A stretch of DNA of 64,000 nucleotides from Gracilariopsis chorda (Eukaryota > Rhodophyta > Florideophyceae > Gracilariales > Gracilariaceae): assembly GCA_003194525.1 (NCBI GenBank), contig NBIV01000029.1, positions 62,001 to 126,000 of the forward strand, read 5' to 3'. Shown here piece by piece: positions 51,757-64,000 of this stretch. Every line of letters starts with the position of its first letter. Position 1 is the first letter of the stretch. The notes under the pieces were generated by a model. It was given only the letters and a program-made list of their open reading frames with translations, had not been told where the DNA came from and did no database searches. The translations under genes and the position numbers were made by a program.

Positions 51757-54700
51757 GTGGTCCCAACCGAGGTTTCGTTGCCACATAAAATGCAAGTCCT
51801 TCATTATGATGACAGCATACCAACATGGCTAGACTCAGGCGCAAGTCACGTCTTCGTCAACGAGAGGGACCTGTTTTGGAACTACCAATGCAGTGCACAA
51901 CAAACGGTAAACACTTTTGACCACACTTTTGAAATAATAGGCTTTGGAACAATAAAACTACCGCTTGGAAATGGGATGCTGTTACTTGCGAAGCATACGC
52001 CATCCTTTGACTCTAACCTCGTATCCCTCTCCGTGCTTTCAAGGCACGTAGACCTAACATTTTCCAACAGCCAAGAGACTTCGATGTTCATCATTAAAGA
52101 TCGCTCAACTGGAAAAGAACTTTACAATTCAACGCCAAAGGACGTACTTCACCCTTTTCCAAGTCCTACGCCTCCCCCACGCGCACAAACAGCGTCACAA
52201 ACGCCAGGCAACACTGCCAAAGACTGGTATGAGAAACTTGGACACCCCGCACGCGATCGGCTTCTATCTTGCATCGACCAATGTGATAGAAAACCAACAC
52301 TATCTGCGACAGAGGTAAACAATGTTTCCTGTACCCCGTGCATCGACGCTGGTACCAAACGTGCTCCACTCAGACAATCTGAATCGATCGCGGAAGAGCC
52401 AATAGAACTAACACACACGGACCTCACCGGTCCCATAAGCCCGAGCTCCTTACAAGGTCCTAAGTACATGCAGGTACTTATTGAAGATAGCAAAAGGGTA
52501 AGCACCGTTTACTTTCTCGACAAAAAGACTCAGTTCTTTGAGTCAGTACGTTGGTACAAGGCTCGCGCAGAGAATGAACTCTATCCAAACCGAATATACG
52601 GCGTCCGCCTTGACGGGGTGGGTGAGAATAGGTCCGACGACTTCGTCACATATGCCATGGAGAACGGAATAATACTTGAATTCATTCCACCGTATGCGCA
52701 TCAATCAAACGGTGTCAAGGAGAAAATCATCCAGGACTTGTGGAAGATGGCGCAAACTTTCCTGTTCGCTGCAAATTTGCCTCATAAAGTATGGGAGGAA
52801 GCCATCTCGCATGCCAACTACCTAAGGAACCGCCTACTAAATCACCGAGTAGGAATGAAAGTCCCCTTCACACTATGGTTCGGACGAAAGCCTGACTTTA
52901 CGAATATCCTCAACTTCGGACAGCAGGGACATGCGTATATAAATCGGTCCGAGACAGTGGCGAAGAAGAAGCTACTACCTCGTGCTGTTCCAGGCCATTT
53001 TGCTGGGATGCATAGCCCACGAACCCTGTTAAGAATTTACGTTTCCTCGATGGGAAAAGTAATAAATAGCCACGAGGCAGTGTTCAAAATGAACAAGGAA
53101 GCCCTTCCATCCATCAACGAACTAATAGACTTCTCTTCAATTCGTCGTCATGAACCCGAGAGAAGGATGGGGGAAGATGACAAAGAGCATTTGGATGCCT
53201 ATTTAGTGCATTGTTTGACTGCACACTCTCGCTTAAGAGATCTTAGGGATGATGGCAGAGTTTTTAAGAGCTTTGAGAAAGCACAAGTAATGCCAAGATG
53301 GGCAGAAGCAATCGACAGAGAATACAACGCCCTAATGCAACGAAGAACGTGGACGCTTGTAGACAGAAAACCAAATATGAGGCCCTTACCCTTCCTTTGG
53401 AGATTCATAGCAACATACCTGAGCTCGGATCCCCCACAGATACTTCCAAAAGCACGCTGCGTAGCACGGGGCGACTTACGATGTCCTTATTTGGACTTCG
53501 ACCCCGACGACCTGTACGGCCCCGTTACACGACAAGAAACTATCCGACTCATCCTCGCCAAAGCTGCAGCCCAGGGCGTAATTTTGGAGGCAATGGACAT
53601 AAGCAATGCGTACCTCTACAGGGATCTCGACGAACCCTTAATAATGGAGCAACCACAAAACGCCTCTGGATCCTCATTTGTATTTGGCAAAGTATGCTTG
53701 CTGCTCAAATCTTTCTATGGGGCACGCCAAGCCGGAAAGATATGGGGTTCACTACTGCATAAGGCACTAATACGACTAGGATTCACACAATCTGGTACGG
53801 GTAGTCGCCTTTACATATATAAATCCACAAGTGGTATATATTCATTAGTGATCGTTGTGGACTACATCTTGATGTCATGTGATTCGCATTCCTTACTTAA
53901 TGACTTCAAATTGGAGATGCAGAAGCTGTTCGAGGTCAAGCTTCTCGGAGAAGTTAAGTCATTCATCGGACTTGACCTTGAGAGAAACAAAACAGGCATC
54001 AAGGTCTGACAGATTTGGAATGTCGAAAAGATCTTGAAAGAAAACGGATTGAGCTATTCAAACAGTGCTAGGACACCATTACCTTCTCAATGTGACCTCA
54101 CAGGCCGGAGAGAAGGAGAACTCAGTCTTGTACCTGGAATTCATAATCGGTACCGGAAGATGGTGGGCAATTTAATGTATCTGGCAGTGTCTTCCAGGCC
54201 AGACATAATGTTTGCAGCATCTATGCTAGCAAGGCAAGTCCACGACCCATGCACGAGGTACGTAGGACTTGGAAAGTGTGGTGCAATGCCCCAAAGGGGA
54301 AAAACACCGAAAGACGTTCGGGATCTTCCTCTCACGAGGTGAACCCAGTTGGGTAGAGCCCTCCCAGAGGTGTCACGGCGAAGCCGGTTTGTAAGACCAG
54401 GGACACCTGTCGCGACTCGCGCAGGGAGGTGAAGGCGAAGAATCGGTATCCGCGTGAGCGGGGTGTGATCCTCAGTAGAGGTATGTTTCCACGTAAGTGG
54501 GGGTGTGTGAGCGGATGCGCACACGAGGGGCCGCGGATAGCGGGAGGTGCTACCCTAAAAAGGGGGAAGAGGAAGGGCGAAGAGGAGGAAGAGAGGACGA
54601 TGTGAGTCGCGAGAGCGACGAACAGATACGGCAATGCCGGTGGACAGGACTCCCTATACAGGGCGAAACACCAATATGATTGGGACAATTATACTCCCAA

Positions 54701-55665
54701 GGATGGGCTTCTTTAGGTGTGCAAGGGCGTTAAATGTCCCGTGGTTTACGGCGTTTCCCTCCAAGGAGGAGTAGAGTACGCGCGCAAGCGGCAACAACTA
54801 GAGCCAATTCCCCAGGTTGGGGTCCCTTGTTGGGGAAGGTTTACTGGTGCGACGGCAGTGCGCCGTCGCACTAAGTACTAGCTTCCCAGAAATGGGTGTG
54901 AAAATAATAAATATTATTAACTAAAATACTCCACATTTCGTGGCAACATCCACTACTGTGGCCAACCGCCAATTGACCCAAAACCATGTCCCACGTGTCC
55001 ATATCCACCATAGTGGGGCGTAGTTCATATACACACTACACAACCGATAATATCGGGAAAGCGTTCAAGCACCAAGAATCCCTCCCTGAGGGCGTTGCAC
55101 TTCAGAAAGAGAGTACTTAGGTACTTAAAGGGTGCAAAGGGTCTTTGCTTGTTCTTTCCCACGCATACTACAGCACCAATGGAGGCATACTGCGATGCCG
55201 ATTGGGGTGGATGTCGTGAGACAAGGAAGTCTACGACTGGATTGTTGTTCAAGGTGAATGAAGCACCGATCACGTAGACGACCAAGAAACAAACGATTGT
55301 TGCGTTGTCGTCTGGAGAAGCAGAGTATATTGCACTTTCGTATTGCGGTAAAACGCTTACGTGGTTGCGAAGATTGTTTTGGGAATTACGCAACCAAACA
55401 GTCCTAACCGATGAACCGAAAATGTACCTAATATCTATTTTTCAAAGACAGTTCGACTGCATTGTCGATTGTGAGGAACCCCAAGGTCTCGGAAAGAAAC
55501 AACCACAATTCCCTTAAATTTCATCATGCCAAAGAACTGATGGAGGCCAATGTTGTGGATGTGAAATCCATTGGGACTGAAGTGCAACGCGCTGACGTGC
55601 TTACCAAGCCTGTATCCTACGAAGTCCTCAAGCGACTATCGTTGCTTTGTGGCTTGATGTCTTAA
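51757..55665 (+). pseudogene. Element A pol (PR-IN-RT-RNase H), decayed and split by a solo LTR
   Basis: The frame shows the protease Asp-Ser-Gly-Ala, an integrase with a Thr-Asp-Leu-Thr-Gly-Pro segment, Arg-Leu-Asp-Gly and a Gly-Val-x-Glu, and an RT whose usual Tyr-Val-Asp-Asp reads Val-Val-Asp-Tyr, which loses a metal-binding Asp. A TGA occurs at 54007-54009, a solo LTR interrupts the frame at 54277-55104, a TAG replaces a conserved Trp near 55275, and the last RNase H part (from about 55462) is frameshifted. It cannot be active. Confidence 0.85.
54277..55104 (+). mobile_element. Solo LTR (family C) inside element A RNase H region
   Basis: 828 bp beginning TGTGGTGCAATG and ending GTTGCACTTCA. 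The 5-bp duplication GAAAG is at 54272-54276 and 55105-55109. Taking it out leaves one uninterrupted reading frame across the junction in pol, which confirms the limits. Confidence 0.9.
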
Positions 55666-55965
55666 ACTGAGTATTGTTACTACCGACTTCCACTTCTTTC
55701 TGATTTCACTGACGGTTTTTCTTTTCTGTCTCTCTACCTTTACATATCTTACATATCGGATTTTTCTTTTTCTGCGGGCGGCTACATTGTTTTTATTACT
55801 TGGAGATTTCCTTAACAGAACTGACAAGAGGGCTATACATTTTCCTTAAGATAGAGCTTTTTCCTGAGAGGTTTTACTGTATTGAGGTTTTTAACGGTAA
55901 GCACTACGCCACTTGTATAGAGTAGAACACAAGACGATTCTAACTAAGTCGTTTGCGAGGGACGG

Positions 55966-56102
55966 TGTGAATGGACTGACTGTGGACGCTCATTGGAATG
56001 AGCCAAAGGGTCCACACACTAGTCTTATGGAGCTTGTATATATAGACTGAACATTTTCACTCCCCTAAGGAGAATAAACAAGGCCGATCGACAACCACTA
56101 CA
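55966..56102 (+). repeat. 3' LTR of element A
   Basis: 137 bp, about 90% identical to 41134-41270, followed by the duplicated AGCGC at 56103-56107. Confidence 0.85.
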
Positions 56103-56363
56103 AGCGCAAGTTTGCTGGAGCAAGCCGGGTGGGCATCTACATGGCTCCCTTTTAACCTTTAAACAACCTAAATACACACATTCCATAATGTGAACAAGAT
56201 ATTTACGCCTGCTAGCGCCTATTTTTAAATATCTACTCCGTCGCTCCCTCACCACTCCCACTTGCATTTTTCTCATCATCCACCGTCAGCTGCGTCCGCA
56301 TGAGTGCCACCACCTTTTGCACTCGCGAACTCGTTTCATTTGGACCAAACCGGCAGTGCCCAT

Positions 56364-57921
56364 TCACGCCCTTGCGCAAAATAGCACGCTCTGTCGCACA
56401 CTGCACAAGACCGCGGATCTCCGCCGTTGATTTCTTGTAGTCCGCTCTCTTTCCGCGGGAGCCTTAGTGGCAGCAGCATCTTTCCTACGGAGTTCTCGTT
56501 CATTCAAAGCCTCCGTAACCTTCCCGTTTGAAATGATCGCACCCAAAGTGGTGTTAATTTTTGCGCGCCTTTCTTCGTTCAAAACCGCGTCTCGTAATAA
56601 GGTGCGGCCCCTTTCCTTAAATGTCTCAACAAGGGCTACCACTGTAACATTAATAATCATATCCACATATCTATCGGACATGTACGTTCTTAACGGCTCA
56701 AATTTTGGAGAGAGGAGGTCAGGGTTCCAAATGCCTGTTTTCTGAAGCCCGAATACTATGTTTGGTGTGGTATATGACCTTGCGAGGCATTGTGTATGCA
56801 CTGCCAGACATCAAAGGGGTTGGTTTTTTTATGTTGTACTGCACGATGCAGTTCCTGCTGTAAAAACAATTTGTCGGAGAACAAGACCGTAACGTCGATC
56901 GGCTGCGTTACATGTGAGGTATGAGATGGAAGGGCAATGAGAACCAAACTGTTGTCCTTAAACAGGTTCATGGACTTGTACTGAACATGTGCTCTATGAA
57001 GGTCAAGAAATAGAAGAAGCTTATTATTATTCCTGCTCAGATGGTCTGTCTCATGCAGGAAGCTTTGCGCCCATTTGAACACTATTTGCGTGTCGGCCCC
57101 AAGATGGTTTCGTTGAAAAATGTAGCATTCCGGCGACACTGCATACAATAACTGCACCTGGCCATGAGCGTTGTGGTAATGTGATAATTGTTCTCGAAAT
57201 ACAACAGCAGGTTTGTACATCCTGTCGTTTGCTGACGCCACCAACATGATGGTCACCAGATCCAAATTCTCTTTTGTGGCCAACGCTTTTTGCTCAAGCT
57301 GTGAACCTTTCCTTCCGATTCTTTTCCGAAGACTGCGGCCTTTCAGTTGGCAAAAAAAGCAATGGACTATTTGGTGTTAAAATTTTATTCCGGGTGGTTG
57401 ATGTTATGGTGCTTTAAAGCTGCCTCCACACGAGTGATATGTTTGGTCAGTACTTCTGGTTTGAAAGCCTCGACTCGTTTGTCCCATACCATTTGCACAT
57501 GATGCAGTTGTAGATTATTTCTCTTTAGGAAGTAGTGGACCCATTCGGAAGACGGGCGGTTATCCATAAAGTTGATTTGCTCTTGGCAGTATGGAGCAAA
57601 GAGTGATACAAATTGTTCCACAAGATCTTGCATCCCGTATCTGATCAGGGGTATGTTATTCTCTGCGAGTCCAACAAGAGTCTGAACGATAAATGTTTCC
57701 TCCTCTGAACAGAGTTTGGTAGGCCGACCACATTTTGGAATTTTCAATAGAATGTCGGATGGCTTTCGAGGTTGTGGTGTCACTGTTTTGCTATTACAAG
57801 CTGTAGAAAAGCATCTAAGAACACCGATAGAAATTTTGTGTCTTTTACAGACGGTTTGCGATGAATAGTTAGTGCTTAACAGCTCCAATATTGCAGTTTC
57901 AGGATCCTCAATGTGGTTCAT
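56364..57921 (-). pseudogene. Tigger/pogo-type DNA transposase remnant
   Basis: Three minus-strand segments (57921-57385, about 57340-56756, 56801-56364) together cover one transposase. The first has an N-terminal helix-turn-helix region (CENP-B/Tc5 type). The second has a DDE_1 core with Leu-Phe-Leu-Asp-Leu-His and Ser-His-Val-Thr-Gln-Pro-Ile-Asp. The third has the C-terminal Gly-Leu-Gln-Lys-Thr-Gly-Ile-Trp segment. Between the first two, the region normally carrying the first catalytic Asp has two stops, a frameshift and Lys in place of Asp. It is inactive. Terminal inverted repeats were not identified. Confidence 0.8.
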
Positions 57922-60400
57922 TTTGGCTACAGGTCAAGTAAAGCCGCTGTGTGTGGGCAAGCACGGTAGGCTTGGGTCTCGGTTTTAAACTATATCAGAA
58001 GAGGAAAGCGTGGATTTTTTGAATTAGTGTCTACAAAGGACGAGAAAGAACTTTGGGGTGTCTCACATGACATGCATCGCTGCTACTTGTACTCTTTATT
58101 TGTCTTGATGAAGAAAGTGGCAGCCCTGGTGCTGTTTAGGGCGTGCCAACTTTTCGAAATCCGCCGCTTAATTATTTGAACAGCTAAATGACCTCTACGA
58201 TCACGAGTGGCCATGATTCTCTCAAAGTGTTGAGCAGATCCACTCATCACTTTTTTTGTAAAAGTTTCTTTGATAAAGGTTTGTAAGGGCAAAAGATAAA
58301 GGGATACAGGTTTATTTAACTTGATTTGGAGCAATATCCCTAGGCGAGAAATGCTCTCAAGGTGTTCGCAGCCTTGCTCTCTTTTGACGTACTTGCACCG
58401 ACAGGGCCCTCCGTGCCACACGGTGTTCGGGTGTAAAACCGAGTTGGCTTCCGGCTATACCGACGTAAGCGACACCGAGAATCGGGTTAGCAGCTGGTCA
58501 AAGTAGTGCGCAGGTCCGTATGAGAGGTGTTCTGGTCCACGGAGAATCTAGAAAGGAAAAAGGGAAAAAGGTAGAAACCAAAAGGGAAGGTACAACCAGG
58601 CGGGTGGTGCGGAAAGCCGAAATAGACCTGGCGGTGGGAGGGTGCTGCTTGTTGAGCCAGCACGGCAAAACTCAATACTGAGTCAAACTGCTATCTGTTC
58701 CCACAATAGAAAGTAACCCAAACTGTAAAAACAGTGAACACTGGGCGGACCCACGGAGGAAGGCAGATCAGTGGACCTTGGTGGTACTGCGCAGGTGAGT
58801 ATAAAGAGACCGAACGCGGTGAAACCCCAGTAGTTGGTCACTTCGGGCAAGTGAAAAACTCAGAGCCGAGTCACAGTTTGTTTTTACTTCAGGGTGAAAC
58901 GGCAAGGCCTTCCTCCTTTAAGTACTATTGGGTCAAAATAAACTAAGAATACTACGACTGTAGTGTGCCACACTTGTGGTCCACACACTTGTGTCACTTG
59001 GCGGCACTGCCAGCCACGGCGCAACACGACGCGTGTGAATCATGCCAACCATGAGTAATATCCGTACGCTTGCCAAGCGTTCATCTGTTCTAGATACCAC
59101 AGAACTCACCCACGAACGACCAAAAAACAGAAACTACAATTCATATCGAATTTCATCCAATATTTCCGAGGGTCCACTCATACCTGAGTTGAACCAATGC
59201 CACGTCAGTTTTGAATCATTTATGATCCACCTCGCCTGGAGGGTAGGCGCGCACGCATTGCTCTACACATGACATTCGTGTGTTAGTGGTGAAAATTCCA
59301 TTTCGGTGACAATGAACGACGCGGCAGTGACAAGCCAAAAATTAGCAGAGTAAATCGTTTTGTAGGCAATAGATGAGCACTACGCACCAAGACGAACAAA
59401 GTGGGCCTTCAAACCACCAAACGTAACAGAGACAACAAAAACCTACAACAGTTGGAACGGTTGTTCAACGTTGCGCTGTTCTGTTCACCCAGACAGAAAA
59501 CTTTTAGTGAGCTTAGGTGATGTAAACAACTTTCTCGAGTAAACACAGCGGAAACAGAATACAAGAAAAAGATAGTCCGGACCACTTTTGAAACAAGGTA
59601 AAAAATAAAAGAAAATGGTTCCACCAAGACTAAAGTCTCATATCTCAAGCTGGAAAAGAAACTTTATGCAAGTTCAGGATCAAAACAAGATTTAAACAGA
59701 AGTTTAGAAAAATTCAGGGCTTAAAAGCCACGAGGACAACGTCTTATGCCTTGTTTTGGTTCCAGGACCACAAAACGGTTATGATTGCAGCGTTTACGAG
59801 ACCTCAGCCAAGAAAAAGCCACTGAGCCCTAAAGAAATGTCTTTGAAGCTGAAGTAGGCTGATCAGTGGGAGCTGGGCTCAAGATGCGGGGTATGGTGTC
59901 CGGTGTTGGAGTGGAGGTGAAATTCCGGTGCCTCCTACACACAAAATAACTAGTCAGTATGGTACTCAATTCCATAGTGCTATTTCAGTCCACAATGGCT
60001 GGAGGCTGGAGTTACATAACAAATTCATGTACTAAACACGCGGAACGTTTGTGCAATGATGAATATTGTTCTTGTACTAATGGTTCTACGTGCACTGGGT
60101 AACACTCTGAAAAAAACGTCACAGGAACCGCACGGGTGTGGTTTGTAAACTATGACGGAGTGGGTGTGACGCGTGCCGGACTAAGAAGCTACCAGTGGCA
60201 TGCCCTACTCGCTTTGTTTTCATTCCAAGTTAGTATTTGTACATCCCTGCTGCAGTTTTCTTGCTCCTTCCCTCCCTCTTGCCTTATGTCCTCAGCTCCT
60301 ATCTTCATCCTCCAAGTCTTACCCCCCTGTGCTGGAGATGTTTATCGACATGAATGCCGGCGATTCCTTGGAAAAGTATGCCGGCCTTTGGCATGAATCA
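57922..60400. other. 2.5-kb gene-poor stretch
   Basis: No gene is supported. At 60340-60400 a short open frame (Met-Phe-Ile-Asp-Met-Asn...) runs into the next solo LTR and reopens after it. The stretch at 58320-59040 has fragments that look like family C LTR sequence, but I could not set boundaries. Confidence 0.3.
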
Positions 60401-61240
60401 TGTGGTGCAATGTGACGTCCGGACGAGGGAATCAAACCGTTCTTCATAACGGGATGCCAGTATCCCCGGGGTGGATAGGTTTTATATGAATATCTGACAC
60501 CTGACGGCCCCATTAGGGGGTGCCTCTGTATAGAGGGTAATAATAGTACACGTGGGACGTGATGCGCCCGACTAGTGGGGTGCTCCGTGTCCACGGGCAA
60601 AGTAGCACACGTGGGTGTACTGCCCGGCTGTGCCGGAATACTTAGTGTATTTTACTGAATGTTTTCAGCTACGGTATTTAAGGGAGCGGCCGCCGCCGCT
60701 ACTCCCCAAAGTAAGACCCCAACGAGGTACTTGGCTCTAACTTCACAGTCAGTTTATGGGTACAACCCCACTCTTGGAGGGTCCCCTCACCGCTTCCAGT
60801 CTAGTTATCCCCCTAGTCTCACCTAGGATTGACCACCCATTAGTAACGGTACTTGTTTCTTTATTTGTTTCTTTATTTGTCTACTATCCCATGTTACGGC
60901 TCATTCTACTCCGCCCTATACCCAGGTTTGCCCCGAAGTATCGGGATCATTTATCGTTGTCACGAGCCAGTGCTCCGCAGTGCGGCACGTCTTTGTACGC
61001 CCATTCTGGTCCCTGGAGATAGCTGTGGCCCGGCGCATCCGGATCCCCGGTTCTATGCCATCCTACACACTTCCGTCCGTAAGGCAGGACGTAGTCGCCT
61101 GGAGTTACGCCCGGCACGCGCCGACTACTCGGAGGGCTCTACGGCTGAGCTACCCCGTACAGGGGAGCAAGGCTGAACACCTTGAGGCATCCCGTCCGCG
61201 GTAGCGGGCTTCCTCCGTTAACTCACGGTTTGGCACCACA
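60401..61240 (+). mobile_element. Solo LTR (family C)
   Basis: 840 bp beginning TGTGGTGCAATG and ending TTTGGCACCACA. The 5-bp duplication AATCA lies at 60396-60400 and 61241-61245. It shares the GAACACCTTGAGG-type segment near its 3' end with the copy at 49966-50833. Confidence 0.9.
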
Positions 61241-61473
61241 AATCAATAGAAAATGCGTGGGTCTGCCTGTGGTCGTGCTCTTCCCACCTCCCTATCCATT
61301 CTGGCTTCCTCCCGTCCTTCTGTGAAACCCCAGCGTACTGCAAAGGGTTCTGGAACGGGTACCGTATGGGACTTCCGTGAGGGGCGCCAGTACGTCAGAA
61401 AGCGCGAAAATAGAGTTCGTACGGGCTCCAACGATGAGGGTCGCTCCTAATCTCAGAATAATGAAGAGCTTGC

Positions 61474-62412
61474 TGTGGTGCAATGGCCTCTGGAGGTAGA
61501 GGGATTCAAATCGCTCTTCATATAGGAAGCGTGGCTAGCCGTTGGGATACGGAATACATGAGGTATGTTGGGCTAACCCATTATATGGGAGGTGCCCCTA
61601 CGAAGGGGGTACTTGTGGGTAACACGTGTAGTGCCCAGCGCCTGAGTGTGTGGCTCATGCCAAGTGGGCCACCACGCACACGTGGATGTCAGGCTCGGTG
61701 CACCCGGGGTTGTTAGTTATTTTTAGTTAGTAATCCACACTACAGTGCCCGTACTTAGGTGGTGGCACTCGCCGCCAACCGACGGAAGTAAACCTTCACA
61801 AGGGTCTTGGCTCTGACTTTGACCGTTGGTATACGGCTACGACCCCAATCTAGGGGAGTGCTGCTACCGATCTGGCTCCATCATCCCCCTTATGCATCAA
61901 GGAGTGATATCACAATTACTTACGGACAATCTTCTGTTTTCTTTTGTTGTTTCTTTTTCTGTTTACCGTCATACGGACTGTTTCTACTCCGCCCTGTGTT
62001 AAGGTTTTGCACCGACGTCTCGGGATATTTATTGCTCGTCACGAGTCTGCGCCCGCCGTGCGGCTCGTTCCTCACCCCTCATTTCTTTGTCCTAGAGGAT
62101 ACCGTTGTACGGATCGTTCCCTCATTCATGGGTGTTCCACTCGCCGTCCCGCGGCATACAGCGGATTCCACCAGACCACTGGCAACACCGGATTGCACAC
62201 TAATCGACTGTCCGTCGAGCGCTAGATCTGATTCACCCCAAACCACCGTGCGCTGTGCGAGAAGTGACCGTTCGGCCCTACATCCGACTCGTGTCGGTCA
62301 CATTCAGAAGGCTCTACCTCTGAGCCGCCCTCACCAAGAGAGCAAGGCTTGGACCCCTTGGGTGACTTTGCCGCTGTCGCAGGATCCTTTCCGCACGTGG
62401 TATTGCACCACA
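61474..62412 (+). mobile_element. Solo LTR (family C)
   Basis: 939 bp beginning TGTGGTGCAATG and ending TATTGCACCACA, so the terminal 11 bp are an exact inverted repeat. The flanks CTTGC (61469-61473) and CATGC (62413-62417) are a duplication with one substitution. Confidence 0.85.
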
Positions 62413-62417
62413 CATGC

Positions 62418-64000
62418 CCTCTCAGAGGTGTATGCGGGCACTTCCTGTTTTCCCTGGATGCATCCGGTATAACTTATCTATAAGTAGGTATGAGTAGCAA
62501 TTGGCCCGATTGACCAGTGATACACGTGGATCAATGGTGTTGGTGTACAGCTGACCATCATAAGTAGGGAGATAGGAAAGCCCTATCTGTTTATTATTTT
62601 TTATTGTACAAGGGACAATTCTTAAGTGCGCTGGCGTGGCAAAAGAAAACGCCGAACAGAATATCTTGGCTTTAAACATCGGCCCACGACGGTTATTAAG
62701 TTTTTTCTGTGAGGGATGCCTCGTAGCTATCGGTAGTTTATCTACCTTTAAATCTAAAGGAAATCATTATTTGGAGCATTACTACCAGTAACTGTCGCGT
62801 TCGACGTTGTGTAAGGAAACAACCCCGCCTTTTCCGTCATTATCGTGACTCTCTTATCCTCCTTCTCGCCTTTCTCCTCTTTCTTTCGCCCATTCGGTTG
62901 GTTTATCCGCCACTCACGTGGATCTCAATGCCCCCTCGGCTCGCTTTCTGCACTTAGTGCGCTAACCCCTCTTAGACAGACACACATACCCACTCCGTAG
63001 GTTAGCTTCTGTACACCTCTCTTCTCTCTTGGAGGCATAATAGGCTTCGGTTTTACACCCGGCTTAGTGGTGCCTTTCCTTTGAGAAGGCTGTGTCATTG
63101 GGTACGCGTCAAGAGAAAAAGATCTCGAACGTCTTCGTGGCATGTTCTCGTTTGCAGGCATTGCACTACAAATAAAGGACTATTTCCTTCCTTTTCTTCC
63201 GTGACTTCTTTTCACTGCTTTCTCTTCCCTGCTGTCTTCAAAATATCTTGCTCAGTGGTCCCCACTTCGGGCGACTGATGAAGTCTCACATATCTGAGGA
63301 GCCGAATGTTACACTGGGTGGAATCAGAGAGTAAAAGGTTTGTACATGTGGTTCTAATCCAGATAATTGCTCAAAACAAACGGCTGGCCGCTCCTCAATG
63401 TCATGATAAACTCCATTGTCTCCGCTGTGTAAGTTTTCGCTGGGTTTATATGTTCATATTGAATCACCACAAAGTGGTAAAGATACTTTGAAAATTGTAC
63501 ACCTACCGCGTTCCTATGTCCGGGTCTAGGTGGTCCACCAGATAAGGAAGAGTTTGAAAGACTTCGGGTCTTAAGTAAAAATCATAGAGCTTGTATATAG
63601 AAAAAGAAAGATATACTACATCCCAGACAACTTCTTCTCGAACATTGCCTTTCCTGCTGATGTGTTCGAGCCACGAAAAGATGGAACGGCCTGCTAAAAA
63701 ACTCATCTGAAGATTTTCTCCCTAGTCATGAATGTTAAAACTGGCCATAATCAGCATCACCAAGGGCTTTGAAGCCTCATCCTGACCATACGCGACCCTA
63801 ATCCAACCACGCACACTACCAGTAAAGCCGCAGCTCAATAACCCAGTACAAACAAGCTACCTTCCACAAAAGCCAAACTCTACACCCAACCACTAGGGGA
63901 ACTCAGATACATAACCGACAGCATATGACTGGACATTATTTACGTCGTCAAAAGACTGGCACAGTATATAAACCAACCACAAAAACATCATTGGCAGAAC
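62418..64000. other. Right-end stretch without a supported gene
   Basis: Only short open frames occur, such as a 78-codon Arg/Ser-rich one on the minus strand at 62925-63161. Nothing is recognised up to the window edge. Confidence 0.3.

Larger units (their letters stand above)
41134..56102 (+). mobile_element. Element A: old copia-type LTR retrotransposon, containing nested insertions
   Basis: The 137-bp LTRs at 41134-41270 and 55966-56102 start TGTGAATG and end CTACA and are flanked by the same 5-bp duplication AGCGC (41129-41133, 56103-56107). Directly after the 5' LTR, at 41271, TGGTAGCA matches the complement of the initiator-tRNA 3' end, a primer-binding site. The LTRs differ at about 13 of 137 positions, so the insertion is old. 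The element was later split by a young copia element (41294-48317) and by two solo LTRs (49966-50833, 54277-55104). Without those insertions it is about 6.2 kb. gag (50834 on) and pol (to 55665) are decayed. Confidence 0.82.

Noticed and set aside
58083..58421. 112-codon minus-strand frame beside the transposase remnant
   Set aside because: No similarity recognised and no clear start context; probably chance.
1..64000. CRISPR arrays, bacterial operons, plasmid or phage features
   Set aside because: None seen; spliceosomal introns, a Pol III tRNA gene and LTR retrotransposons indicate nuclear DNA.

Overview
This window looks like nuclear DNA of a photosynthetic eukaryote, most likely a red alga; the lineage is an inference and was not tested. 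The evidence is: spliceosomal GT-AG introns that are rare and short (59-101 bp); mostly intronless host genes packed on both strands; a methionine sulfoxide reductase A and a DnaJ-type zinc protein with plastid-like N termini; a GRASP Golgi protein, which land plants lack; and many Ty1/copia-type LTR retrotransposons. There is no prokaryotic signature (no operons, no Shine-Dalgarno sites).

Left part (1-40000) is gene-rich host DNA. In order: a multispanning Wntless/TMEM181-like membrane protein running off the left edge (-); a small DnaJ-type zinc-finger protein (+); a 1256-residue HEAT/ARM-repeat protein (-); a FANCD2-like DNA-repair protein (+); a three-exon GRASP (-); then a large inverted repeat. 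Its arms (about 13586-17985 and 26358-30757) are almost identical over 4.4 kb and each carries the same two genes: a 630-residue disordered protein with two DLYGRG motifs, and a proposed two-exon 214-residue protein. Both ends of each arm continue into clearly diverged homology, as expected if gene conversion has homogenised an older inverted duplication. Between the arms lie phosphoglycerate kinase and a GT61-type glycosyltransferase. Beyond the right arm come a tRNA-Asp with an enlarged D-loop, a very long near-perfect hairpin, five-exon MsrA, a NAA38/LSMD1-like Sm protein, NOP16 and an ARID-domain protein.

Right part (41100-64000) is a nested transposon cluster whose boundaries can be read from target-site duplications (TSDs). 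An old copia-type element with 137-bp LTRs (41134-56102, TSD AGCGC) was invaded by a young copia-type element (41294-48317, 266-bp LTRs with one mismatch, TSD AATAC) and by two solo LTRs of a third family (49966-50833, TSD ATGGA, exactly at the gag start codon; 54277-55104, TSD GAAAG). Two more solo LTRs of that family lie at 60401-61240 and 61474-62412, and a decayed Tigger/pogo-type DNA transposase at 56364-57921.

The most unusual object is the young copia element. Its gag start codon lies inside the 5' LTR, its reading frame runs through a primer-binding site that matches the initiator-tRNA anticodon arm (half-tRNA priming), and between pol and the 3' LTR it carries an antisense gene with its own TATA box whose C-terminal half resembles a papain-fold cysteine peptidase.
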